From positions 248,001-312,000 of the forward strand of contig NZ_JALKFT010000001.1 of assembly GCF_023242945.1 (NCBI RefSeq): a stretch of 64,000 nt of DNA, read 5' to 3'. The notes below the pieces were generated by a model. The model made no database searches. It saw only the letters and a program-made list of their open reading frames with translations, and was not told the DNA's origin. The translations under genes were made by a program, and so were the position numbers. Below are positions 36,015 to 44,218 of this stretch, one piece after another. Origin of the DNA: Frankia umida (GTDB taxonomy: Bacteria > Actinomycetota > Actinomycetes > Frankiales > Frankiaceae). How positions within the stretch are numbered: the first letter of the stretch is position 1; each line of letters begins with the position of its first letter.

Positions 36015-36834
36015 ACTGCGTTGCGACACCGTCATCTCGGTCACGGAACCGTCATCTCGGCACATCGAGGGCACCGCCACCGTGCTCCATCGCGGCCAGA
36101 CGGTTCCGCCCAAAGCCTCCGGCCGTGCCGGATAGGCATGACAGCGCCATGGCCGACCCATGGGGCTCGGACCACCCGCCCACCTACCAGCCAAACGCCA
36201 CGACCTCTCTACGCAGCGTCAGATCCGTGGCGGCGGGGCCGCCCGGCCGCGTCCCCGGACAGGCGACATGGACCGGACATCCCACCCGTCAGAGTCCGCA
36301 ATCCGCCCCGAAGCTGTCACGCAGAGACATGATCGATTTACTTTGCGAGACCAAATCACAGCCATGTAACAAGCCGGTTGCAGATCATTGCGTATCTCAC
36401 AGCTGCCCACGCATCGACCAGCATCGGCGTATTGCCATGTCGAACCCCATCAAGGCAGAATCTGCACACAAAGCCATCAGTCGGATACGGCCGCACATCG
36501 CGGCGTGTCGGCGACCAGGTGACGCGTTCGACATAAATCATTACGCTCCGCCCATCGTGCCCCATCGGCAAACAGCGTGAGCAGGCGCGCACAAAACGGC
36601 CATTCGAAGATGTCGCCAGGTTGATGAGCGGGCGCGCACGCGCGTTACCAGCCAATGCACCCCATCACCAAGCAGCCACGCCGAGTGTGCTGTTGGTCAC
36701 GCACCCTATTCAATGCTTGGCGACTCGCCGGACGGCGTGGTTATGGTCATCGCCGTGCCGAACGACAACGTGCGGCATTCGTCGGGCGGCACGCCGAATC
36801 CTGCCCCCGACCGGCGATTTCTCCGTCACCATGT

Positions 36835-37008
36835 GGCAGGAACGGGGGAACCATCTCCGAGCATCGAAAGGATTCGATGCTCTAGGGGTGAAGTCATGCG
36901 TCGCCAGACCGGCCGTGGTTTCGGTCTGTGCGCGTCCCAGGATGTCCCTGGCATGACCGGGCAGTTCCCAGCCCGAATCCGACAGCTCACCTCGCAGGCG
37001 TGGGGAAG
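36835..37008 (+). ncRNA. c-di-AMP riboswitch (ydaO/yuaA type) upstream of first rpf-like gene
   Basis: Conserved ydaO blocks appear in order: GGGGGAACC (36844-36852), GGGGTGAAGTC (36885-36895), GCCCGAATCC and GACAGCTCACCTCGCAGGC (36981-36999). The aptamer ends a few bases before the ribosome-binding AAGGA of the downstream gene. In actinobacteria this riboswitch class commonly controls rpf and other cell-wall hydrolase genes and usually turns them off when c-di-AMP is bound. A hairpin (GAGCATCGAA-AGGA-TTCGATGCTC) is visible at 36860-36883. Confidence 0.9.
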
Positions 37009-37020
37009 GACTACACATAC

Positions 37021-37701
37021 ATGTCCGACGCACGTACCAGTGGCCGACAATGGAGCGCCGGCACCCGTATACGGGCGCGGGTTCTCATGGTTGCTCCAGT
37101 TCTCGCAGCGGCGGTCGGCGGCTCACTCGCCGTCGCCGGTCCAGCGCAGGCGGCGACCACATGGGAAGGACTGCGGCAGTGCGAGTCCGGCGGTAACTAC
37201 ACGACGAACACCGGCAACAGCTACTTCGGGGCGTACCAGTTCTCGGCCGGCACCTGGCGCAGCCTCGGCTACACCGGCCTGCCGCACCAGGCCGCACCCG
37301 CGGTCCAGGACGAGGCCGCGCTGCGCCTGGCCCAGCGTTCCGGCTTCGGGCAGTGGCCGGTCTGCGGCCGTGGCATGGGCACGGCGCAGCTCGCCGGCGG
37401 CTCCTCGTCCGGCGCGGCGGTGCAGGCGTCCCGCACCGCGCAGCGCGGCGCGCTGACCGTCGCCCCCGCGGCACTCTCGACGCCCTCGTACACCCGTACC
37501 CTCTCGACCGCGCTGGCCGGGCAGAACCGCGCCGACGTACGAGCCTGGCAGGCGCGGATGAGCCAGATCGGCTACCCGCTCGTCCCAGATGGTCATTTCG
37601 GCCCACGCTCCGCCGCTGCCGCCCGCGCGCTGCAGTCCGCCAGGGGTCTCGCCGCCGACGGTGTCGTCGGACCGGCGACATGGCACGCCACCTTCGGCTG
37701 A
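37021..37701 (+). CDS. Resuscitation-promoting-factor-like protein with peptidoglycan-binding domain
   Basis: This 226-residue secreted protein has a signal peptide (VLMVAPVLAAAVGGSLAVAGPAQA). An Rpf transglycosylase-like domain follows (WEGLRQCESGGNYTTNTGNSYFGAYQFSAGTWRSLG), in which the Glu of QCESGGNY is the expected catalytic residue. The C-terminal peptidoglycan-binding repeat is VRAWQARMSQIGYPL to GHFGPRSAAAARALQSARGL. It should cut the glycan of peptidoglycan and help growth resumption or spore germination. ATG 37021 is preceded by AAGGA; the open frame upstream runs into the riboswitch and is not used. Control by c-di-AMP is predicted. Confidence 0.92.
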   Translation: MSDARTSGRQWSAGTRIRARVLMVAPVLAAAVGGSLAVAGPAQAATTWEGLRQCESGGNYTTNTGNSYFGAYQFSAGTWRSLGYTGLPHQAAPAVQDEAALRLAQRSGFGQWPVCGRGMGTAQLAGGSSSGAAVQASRTAQRGALTVAPAALSTPSYTRTLSTALAGQNRADVRAWQARMSQIGYPLVPDGHFGPRSAAAARALQSARGLAADGVVGPATWHATFG

Positions 37702-38228
37702 GCCACCCGCCGCACCGCACTGAGCCGGACGCCACCCACAACGCGTCCTTGGACCGGTTGCGACGCCGCCATCCGGCACCATCCGCATCTGGTCCGACCC
37801 GCCCGGGGCATGGGGACACAAGCCCCGGGCGGCGCCAGCCGTCCCACCCCGGCCGCACAGGCCGGGCAGCGTGACGCCACGACCCGACCGGTCCCCCCGC
37901 ACAGCCCGGACGATCTCCGGCGCGCGGGAGTCAACGGGCCGGTCGGGCGCACCACCCCCCACCGGGGCACCCCGAGCACCGAGGTACTACCCGGCCAACC
38001 CTTCGGGTACACGGGAGCGACCCCTGAGGTGCACCGGTGTTCCACGATCGGGCGGCCCGTCCGGGCCACGCCTTGTGCGTGGGTCGCCCGGTTGCCACGA
38101 ACCACCCCGGTTTGCACGGCCTGGACCGGTATCGCTAGAGTGCCGCTCACTCGCCATCAGGCGATGCCGTCGGGACGGACGCCGAGTCCTGCCCACTGTC
38201 CAGGCGGCTGGCCGAGCGCACCGACATG
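37702..38228. other. Spacer between the first rpf-like gene and the second riboswitch
   Basis: No gene is recognised. Open frames on both strands are unsupported. The second rpf unit must have its own promoter here, because a complete second riboswitch follows. Confidence 0.5.
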
Positions 38229-38345
38229 GGCAGGAGTGGGGGAACCACTACCGGGCGTCTCCGGACGTCCTTGGGGTTAAGTCGGCTCACGCCGGCCGGG
38301 CCATCCCAGTCCGAACCCGACAGCTCACCCCGCAGGCGACACGGG
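38229..38345 (+). ncRNA. Second c-di-AMP riboswitch (ydaO/yuaA type)
   Basis: The same ydaO blocks recur: GGGGGAACC (38238-38246), GGGGTTAAGTC (38273-38283, one base different from the first copy), CCGAACCC and GACAGCTCACCCCGCAGGC (38319-38337). It lies 11-20 bases upstream of the second rpf-like start codon. It is about 57 bases shorter than the first copy, mainly between the GGGGTNAAGTC block and the 3' block. Confidence 0.9.
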
Positions 38346-38356
38346 ATTGGACTGAC

Positions 38357-39085
38357 ATGCCGTCAGCACGGCGTGGAGGTAAGCACCGGGCAGCGCAGGC
38401 CCCCTCGGCTGCGACCCGTATCCTGCGCACCACCGGCGCGGTCACCGCCCTGGTGGGCAGCGGCCTCGCGGTCACCGCGGTCGGCGCCAGTCCGGCCGGG
38501 GCCGCCACCGCTGACGACTTCGCCAAGCTCCGCCAGTGCGAGTCCGGCGGCAACTACGCGATCAACACGGGCAACGGCTTCACCGGCGCCTACCAGTTCG
38601 ATGATCAGACCTGGCACGGCCTGGGCTACTCCGGCCGCCCGTACCAGGCATCCCCGGCCACCCAGGACGAGGCCGCCGCCAAGCTGTACAACTCCCGCGG
38701 CTGGCAGCCGTGGCCGTCCTGCTCCCGCAAGATGGGGCTGGTCAACAACGGCCCGGCGAGCGTCGGCTCCGGCTCCGGTGACGTCATCGAGCAGGCCCTC
38801 ACCCCGGCCGAACAGCCGATGACCCTCGACCGGGCCCGGCAGGAGATGGGCGACGGCTCGTTCAGCGGCACCGTCCTGAACGCCAGCTACGGCGGGGATG
38901 TCCGGCCCGACGCGTTCGTCTGGCAGGCCGCGATGCGCAACAAGGGCTTCGTGCTCACCGTCGACGGCAAGTTCGGCCCGCAGTCGCAGGGCATCGCCGC
39001 GCTGTACGGCTACCTGACCCGGACCAGCGACGGCCAGGCCGGTGTGGTCGGCGAGAACCTGTGGAACGTCACCGTCCGCTCCTGA
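38357..39085 (+). CDS. Second resuscitation-promoting-factor-like protein
   Basis: This 242-residue secreted protein has a basic N-terminus and a signal peptide (TTGAVTALVGSGLAVTAVGASPAGA). An Rpf domain follows (FAKLRQCESGGNYAINTGNGFTGAYQFDDQTWHGLGYSG) with the catalytic Glu in QCESGGNY. A C-terminal domain ending DAFVWQAAMRNKGFVLTVDGKFGPQSQG resembles the peptidoglycan-binding part of the first Rpf. The two genes look like an old tandem duplication that includes the riboswitch. ATG 38357 follows the riboswitch directly, and no strong Shine-Dalgarno sequence is seen apart from GGGATTGG. Confidence 0.92.
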   Translation: MPSARRGGKHRAAQAPSAATRILRTTGAVTALVGSGLAVTAVGASPAGAATADDFAKLRQCESGGNYAINTGNGFTGAYQFDDQTWHGLGYSGRPYQASPATQDEAAAKLYNSRGWQPWPSCSRKMGLVNNGPASVGSGSGDVIEQALTPAEQPMTLDRARQEMGDGSFSGTVLNASYGGDVRPDAFVWQAAMRNKGFVLTVDGKFGPQSQGIAALYGYLTRTSDGQAGVVGENLWNVTVRS

Positions 39086-39127
39086 CCCGGTGCGGCACCG
39101 CACGACCGGGTGCGGCAGGATGAGGTC

Positions 39128-39598
39128 ATGATGACCTCGTCGGATTCGGGCCACGGCAGCCACAGCGGCCATGGCGGCACCGCGGCCGGTCACAACCTGC
39201 TGTCCGGCCCGCCCCCCACGCGGTTGCCCTCGGACGCGGCCGCCACCGCTGCGCTGGCCGCCGGTGCGGATCCCAGCGCCGTCGCGGCGGCCACGCCGGA
39301 GCTGAGCGCCGCCTGGGCGGTTCTCGCCGAGCAGGCCTTCGCCGCGGGTCGCACGGTCGAGGCCTACGCCTACGCCCGCACCGGCTACCACCGGGGGCTG
39401 GACGCGCTGCGCCGCGCCGGCTGGCGGGGCATCGGTCCGATCCCCTGGTCCCACGAGCCCAACCGCGGTTTCCTGCGTGCGCTCGCCGTCCTCGGCCAGG
39501 CCGCCGCCGTCATCGGCGAGACGGCCGAGGCCGACCGTTGCCGCACCTTCCTCGCCGACAGCGACCCCACCGTCGCCGGCGCCCTCGGCCTGGTCTGA
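39128..39598 (+). CDS. DUF3151 family protein
   Basis: This small protein of 156 residues belongs to an actinobacterial family of unknown function. Core segments are LLSGPPPTRLPSD, HPELSAAW-like PELSAAWAVLAEQAF, AYAYARTGYHRGLDALRRAGWRGIGPIPWSHEPNRGFLRALA and an ending with AEADRCRTFLADSDP. A His/Gly-rich stretch (SGHGSHSGHGGTAAGH) near the N-terminus could bind metal. It lies between fba and purA, as in M. tuberculosis. ATG 39128 and 39131 are both possible. Confidence 0.8.
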   Translation: MMTSSDSGHGSHSGHGGTAAGHNLLSGPPPTRLPSDAAATAALAAGADPSAVAAATPELSAAWAVLAEQAFAAGRTVEAYAYARTGYHRGLDALRRAGWRGIGPIPWSHEPNRGFLRALAVLGQAAAVIGETAEADRCRTFLADSDPTVAGALGLV

Positions 39599-39700
39599 GG
39601 CCCGTCGGAGGCCTCCCGCGGAGCCGGTCCGTACGGTCGGACGCTGTCTGACCTGACACTTCGGCCACGCGCGGCGGTCATCCCTAGTAACCTCGCCCGA

Positions 39701-40984
39701 GTGCCCGCTCTCGTCCTCATCGGCGCCCAGTGGGGCGACGAGGGAAAAGGAAAGGCGACCGACCTGTTGGGCGGCGCCGTCGACTACGTCGTTCGCTATC
39801 AGGGCGGCAACAACGCCGGCCACACGGTGGTCATCGGGGCGGACAGCTACGCGCTGCATCTGATCCCCAGTGGCATCCTGCGTGCCGACTGCATCCCGGT
39901 GATCGGCAACGGGGTCGTCATCGACCCCGGCGTGCTGCTCACCGAGATGGACGGCCTCGCCGCCCGTGGGATCGACGTCTCCCGCCTGCTGATCAGCGCC
40001 AACGCGCATCTGATCATGCCGCATCACCGGGCGTTGGACCGGGTGATCGAGCGCTACCTCGGCAAGGCCCGGATCGGCACCACCGGTCGCGGCATCGGCC
40101 CGACCTACGGTGACAAGGTGGCCCGCACCGGCATCCGCGTGCAGGACCTGCTCGACCCGGGCATCTTCCGCAAGAAGCTCGAGCTCGTGCTGCGGGAGAA
40201 GAACCAGGTCCTCGTCAAGGTCTACAACCGGCGCCGGATCGAACTCGACGAGGTGTGCGACGAGTACGCCGAGTACGCCAAGCGCCTGGGCCCGCACATC
40301 GCCGACACCGGCCTCATCCTGGACACCGCCCTGCGCGAGGGCAAGGTCGTCCTGTTGGAGGGCTCCCAGGGCACCCTGCTCGACGTCGACCACGGCACGT
40401 ACCCGTTCGTCACCTCGTCCAACCCGACCGCCGGCTACGCCGCCACCGGTGCCGGCATCGGCCCGACGAAGATCAACCGGGTGATCGGCATCATCAAGGC
40501 CTACACCACCCGGGTCGGGTCCGGCCCGTTCCCCACCGAACTGGACAACAAGGTCGGCGAGGAGCTGCGCCGCATCGGCGGCGAGTTCGGCGTCACCACC
40601 GGCCGGGCCCGGCGCACCGGCTGGTTCGACGCGGTGATCGCCCGGTACGCGGTCCGGGTCAACGGCCTGACCGATCTCTTCCTCACCAAGCTGGACGTGC
40701 TCTCCGGCTTCGACCGGGTGCCGATCTGCGTCGGCTACGACATCGGCGGCGAACGCGTCGACGAGATGCCGATGACCCAGACCGAGTTCCACCATGCCAA
40801 GCCGATCTACACCGAGCTCCCCGGCTGGCACGAGGACCTCTCCGCCGTCCGCGACTTCGCGGATCTGCCCGCCAACGCCAAGGACTACATCCGCGCCCTG
40901 GAGGAGTTCTCCGGCGCCCCCGTGTCCGCGATCGGCGTCGGCCCCGGTCGCGACCAGACCCTCGTCATCAACGACCTGGTCTGA
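39701..40984 (+). CDS. purA: Adenylosuccinate synthetase
   Basis: It joins IMP and aspartate using GTP, the first step to AMP. The 427-residue protein shows the P-loop region GAQWGDEGKGKATDLL, VRYQGGNNAGHTVV, TTGRGIGPTYGDKVAR, EGSQGTLLDVDHGTYPFVTSSNP and TRVGSGPFPTEL. All conserved parts are present. GTG 39701 matches the family N-terminus. PurB, encoded 3.2 kb downstream, performs the next step. Confidence 0.98.
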   Translation: MPALVLIGAQWGDEGKGKATDLLGGAVDYVVRYQGGNNAGHTVVIGADSYALHLIPSGILRADCIPVIGNGVVIDPGVLLTEMDGLAARGIDVSRLLISANAHLIMPHHRALDRVIERYLGKARIGTTGRGIGPTYGDKVARTGIRVQDLLDPGIFRKKLELVLREKNQVLVKVYNRRRIELDEVCDEYAEYAKRLGPHIADTGLILDTALREGKVVLLEGSQGTLLDVDHGTYPFVTSSNPTAGYAATGAGIGPTKINRVIGIIKAYTTRVGSGPFPTELDNKVGEELRRIGGEFGVTTGRARRTGWFDAVIARYAVRVNGLTDLFLTKLDVLSGFDRVPICVGYDIGGERVDEMPMTQTEFHHAKPIYTELPGWHEDLSAVRDFADLPANAKDYIRALEEFSGAPVSAIGVGPGRDQTLVINDLV

Positions 40985-41161
40985 CCGCACCTCTCCCCGC
41001 CCGTTCCGTCTGGTTCCGTTCCGCCTCGTTCCGTCCCGACCTTCACCCCGCCTCACCTCGCCCCGGCCCGGCCGGGCCCGTGCTCCGCCACGCCACTCAC
41101 TTGCGTAACGCAGAGTTACCAGTGACGCTGGTGCAGTCACGGACTGCGATAGTGGGGTGGG

Positions 41162-42226
41162 GTGAAGGCGGTGACCACAATCGGCTCGCGGTCATCGGGT
41201 GATGATCGCTCTGTGCCCGGCCAGGCGGCCCCGGTACCGTCCACGGCCCTCGTCCCCGCGGTGCGCCGCCGCTACCTGCACCGCGCCGACCCCACCGACT
41301 CGGATGCCTGGCCGGTCGGCTTCTCCCCCACCGGCGAAGCCCTGCCCGAGACCCTCACCGATGTCCTGCTCCGCGGCAGCCACGCCATCCGCAGTTCCAA
41401 GCGGGCCGAGGCCCAACGACTCGAACGCGCCGCCGCCGTCGCGAACCACGTCGACGCCCAGCTCCGCGACTTCCTCGACTTCTGCGCCGCGGAGCACCTC
41501 GTCCCCCCCGTGACCGTCCGTGCCTACGGTGCCCGGCCGCGCCGATCCACCACCCGACACCCCGTCCCCTCGCACCCCGATGCCAGCCTCGACCTCGGCA
41601 GTGGCATCGACCTCGGCACCAGCCCAGGCCCCACCACCGGCATCGACCAGCTGCGCCGCCTCGACCATCTTGATCGCCTCGACCCCTGGCATCACCTCGA
41701 CGGCCGCCCACCCCGCCCGGACGACCCACCCCCCCTGGCCGCCGACCCGCAGCACCTCGCCGACGAGGCCCACCACCTCGCCGACGATCCGCACCACCTG
41801 GTCGCCGACCCGCCCCACGCCGATGATCTGAGCGGCCCCGACGGCTCGCGGCACGAGACCGAAGGGCGGCGCGGATCGCAGCGACACCACCGGGTCACCG
41901 GACGACCGGGCACGTCCCAGGAGCGTCGCCGACGCCGACCGCACCGGCGAGAGCGGCTCCAGGCCTGGCCCCTGCTCTACTGGCGGTGCGAGTCGTTCCC
42001 CACGGCGGGTCGTTCCCTGCACCTTTTCGTCGAGCCGGACGGTCGCACCTTCGAGGGCCGCGACGATCCGGCCCCGCTGACGGTGCTCGGACGCGAGGTC
42101 CGGGTCTGGCCCGTCGACGCCGCCGCCATCGTGGCGGGCATGGCCGAGGTCGACGCCCGACGCTGCGCACTCCAACTCGTCCACGGGATGGCACACCTTC
42201 TCTGGCGATCCGGCGTCGGCCTGTGA
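41162..42226 (+). CDS. Unknown protein with a low-complexity Asp/His/Leu-rich centre
   Basis: I do not recognise this 354-residue protein. The N-terminal 120 residues (RRRYLHRADPTDSDAWPVGFSPTGEALPETL, then RAEAQRLERAAAVANHVDAQLRDFLDFCAAEH) and the C-terminal 95 residues (ERLQAWPLLYWRCESFPTAGRSLHLFVEPDGRTFEG to ALQLVHGMAHLLWRSGVGL) look folded. Between them lie about 130 residues rich in Asp, His, Leu and Pro, with repeated DxxHHLxD units such as HLADEAHHLADDPHHLVADP. The GTG start is tentative. The gene sits between purA and purD on the same strand. Confidence 0.55.
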   Translation: MKAVTTIGSRSSGDDRSVPGQAAPVPSTALVPAVRRRYLHRADPTDSDAWPVGFSPTGEALPETLTDVLLRGSHAIRSSKRAEAQRLERAAAVANHVDAQLRDFLDFCAAEHLVPPVTVRAYGARPRRSTTRHPVPSHPDASLDLGSGIDLGTSPGPTTGIDQLRRLDHLDRLDPWHHLDGRPPRPDDPPPLAADPQHLADEAHHLADDPHHLVADPPHADDLSGPDGSRHETEGRRGSQRHHRVTGRPGTSQERRRRRPHRRERLQAWPLLYWRCESFPTAGRSLHLFVEPDGRTFEGRDDPAPLTVLGREVRVWPVDAAAIVAGMAEVDARRCALQLVHGMAHLLWRSGVGL

Positions 42227-42359
42227 CACCGCCGAAGCCGAAGCGAGCAAACTCGCACGGCGGGCGAGATGATCAGCTGGCACGCTAGTGTGTCAGGGTG
42301 ACTCGACCCGGCTGGCTCGCATTTCGGTATCGGCGCTCCGACGTCGATGAGGGAAGCGC

Positions 42360-43616
42360 ATGAGGATTCTGGTCGTCGGCTCGGGTGGGCGTGAGCACGC
42401 GTTGTGCCGGGCGCTGGCCCGTGATCCGCGGGTGGACGCGCTGGTCTGCGCCCCGGGTAACGCGGGTACGGCGGACATCGCCGAGCCGCGCTCGTTGGAT
42501 GTCGGCGATCCGGACGCGGTCGCGGTGCTCGCCGAACAGGTGGGCGCGGATCTGACGGTGATCGGGCCGGAGGTGCCGCTGGTCGCAGGGGCGGCGGACG
42601 AGGTGCGCCGTCGGGGGCTCGCCGTGTTCGGGCCGAGCGCGGCGGCGGCGCGGCTTGAGGGTAGTAAGGCGTTCGCGAAGCAGGTGATGCGTGCGGCGGG
42701 GGTGCCGACGGCGGCCGCCCGCGACCATACCGAGGTCGAGCCGGCGCTCGCCGATCTGGACGCGTTCGGCCCGCCGTACGTCGTCAAGTACGACGGGCTC
42801 GCGGCGGGTAAGGGCGTCACCGTCACCGAGGATCGCGAGGCCGCCGTCGCGGCGGTGCGGGCGAGTCTGCGCGGGCCGGATGACCGGGTCGTCCTCGAGG
42901 AGTACCTGGACGGGCCGGAGGTGTCGCTGTTCGCGATCGTCACCGAGTCCGGGGCGATCATGCCGTTGCTCCCGGCACAGGATCACAAGCGGGTGGGAGA
43001 CGGGGACACCGGGCCCAACACCGGCGGGATGGGTGCGTACACCCCGTTGCCGTGGGCGTCGCACGGGCTGTCCGCCGAGATCGTCCAGAAGGTGATCCGG
43101 CCGACGGTCGACGAGATGGCGCGGCGCGGCACCCCGTTCAGCGGGTTGCTGTACGCGGGGTTGGCGCTGACCGGCAGGGGCCTGCGGGTGGTGGAGTTCA
43201 ACGTCCGGTTCGGTGATCCCGAGACGCAGGCGATCCTCGCGCTGCTGTCGACCCCGCTGACCGACGTGTTGACGGGACGGACCACACCGCGGTTCCGTTC
43301 GGGCGCCGCGATCACCGTCGTCGTCGCCGCGGCCGGCTACCCGCAGTCACCGCGGCTGGGTGATCCGATCCGGGGCCTGGCCGCGGCCGATGCCCTCACC
43401 GGCGTGGACGTCCTGCATGCGGGGACCAGGCGGGACGAGCATGGTCAGGTGGTGTCGGCCGGCGGGCGCGTGCTGTCCGTCACGGCGATCGGCTCCAACC
43501 TGGAATCCGCACGAGGATCTGCATATGAGGCGGTCAGCCGGATCTCGCTGGCCGGCGCGCACTACCGCACCGACATCGGGGATCCGTCCCGGATGCGCCA
43601 CACCGCCGGCGCCTGA
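42360..43616 (+). CDS. purD: Phosphoribosylamine-glycine ligase
   Basis: This enzyme catalyses step two of purine synthesis, ligating glycine to phosphoribosylamine with ATP. The 418-residue ATP-grasp protein has MRILVVGSGGREHALC, IGPEVPLVAGAADEVR, YVVKYDGLAAGKGVTV, the GARS signature RVGDGDTGPNTGGMGAY and the metal-site region VVEFNVRFGDPETQ. GAGGGAAG precedes the ATG. purE follows after 44 bp and purB overlaps purE, so the three are probably one transcript. Confidence 0.98.
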   Translation: MRILVVGSGGREHALCRALARDPRVDALVCAPGNAGTADIAEPRSLDVGDPDAVAVLAEQVGADLTVIGPEVPLVAGAADEVRRRGLAVFGPSAAAARLEGSKAFAKQVMRAAGVPTAAARDHTEVEPALADLDAFGPPYVVKYDGLAAGKGVTVTEDREAAVAAVRASLRGPDDRVVLEEYLDGPEVSLFAIVTESGAIMPLLPAQDHKRVGDGDTGPNTGGMGAYTPLPWASHGLSAEIVQKVIRPTVDEMARRGTPFSGLLYAGLALTGRGLRVVEFNVRFGDPETQAILALLSTPLTDVLTGRTTPRFRSGAAITVVVAAAGYPQSPRLGDPIRGLAAADALTGVDVLHAGTRRDEHGQVVSAGGRVLSVTAIGSNLESARGSAYEAVSRISLAGAHYRTDIGDPSRMRHTAGA

Positions 43617-43660
43617 CGCGCGGGCACTGACAACGATATCGACAGGGACAGGAGCAGAGC

Positions 43661-44218
43661 GTGTCGCAGAGCAGCAGCGCGCCGGGGCAGGCACGGGTGG
43701 CCATCGTCTTCGGATCGCCGTCGGACGCCCAGACGATGAGCAAGGCCGGCGCGACCCTCGAGCGGTTCGGCGTGGGGTACGAGGAGGTGTCGATCTCGGC
43801 GCACCGCGCACCGCGCGCACTGGCCGAGTACGTGGGTCAGCTGCGCGGCCGCGGGATCTCCGTGGTGATCGCCGGGGCGGGCCTGGCCGCGGCGCTGCCC
43901 GGCGCCGTCGCGTCCATGACGACACTGCCGGTCATCGGCGTGCCGATCTCCGGTGGGGCGCTGGACGGGATGGACTCGATGCTCGCGATCGCGCAGATGC
44001 CGCCGGGTGTGCCGGTGGCGACCGTCGGCCTGAACAACTCGACGAACGCGGCGATCCTCGCCACCCAGATCCTGGCGCTTGCCGACCCGGACCTGAGCCT
44101 GCGGCTCGCCGAGTTCAAGGATGACTTCGAGCGCGCCGCCGCCGACGGCCTCGCCGCGCTCGCCGCCCCCGCGGACGCCACCGCGGGCGCCGGGGCCAGC
44201 GTCGGCGCCGGTCAGTGA
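43661..44218 (+). CDS. purE: N5-carboxyaminoimidazole ribonucleotide mutase
   Basis: It moves the carboxyl group of N5-CAIR to give CAIR. The 185-residue protein shows VAIVFGSPSDAQTMSKA, EVSISAHRAPRALAEYV, IAGAGLAAALPGAVASMTTLPVIGVP and VATVGLNNSTNAAILA. The first motif reads GSPSD where GSDSD is common. The C-terminus has an Ala/Gly-rich tail of about 20 residues. GTG is the start. The partner purK is not in this window. The stop overlaps the purB GTG. Confidence 0.96.
   Translation: MSQSSSAPGQARVAIVFGSPSDAQTMSKAGATLERFGVGYEEVSISAHRAPRALAEYVGQLRGRGISVVIAGAGLAAALPGAVASMTTLPVIGVPISGGALDGMDSMLAIAQMPPGVPVATVGLNNSTNAAILATQILALADPDLSLRLAEFKDDFERAAADGLAALAAPADATAGAGASVGAGQ

Larger units (their letters stand above)
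35876..37020. other. 1.1-kb region: fba terminator, unassigned DNA, then c-di-AMP riboswitch
   Basis: The left edge has the fba terminator hairpin and the right edge has the riboswitch of the first rpf-like gene. Between them (about 36015-36834) I see no convincing gene; open frames are short and lack the strong third-position GC bias of neighbouring genes. Confidence 0.6.

Noticed and set aside
38363..41140. A 925-codon open frame on the minus strand
   Set aside because: It runs antisense through the second rpf-like gene, DUF3151 and purA, all of which have recognisable motifs. It shows no domain of its own.
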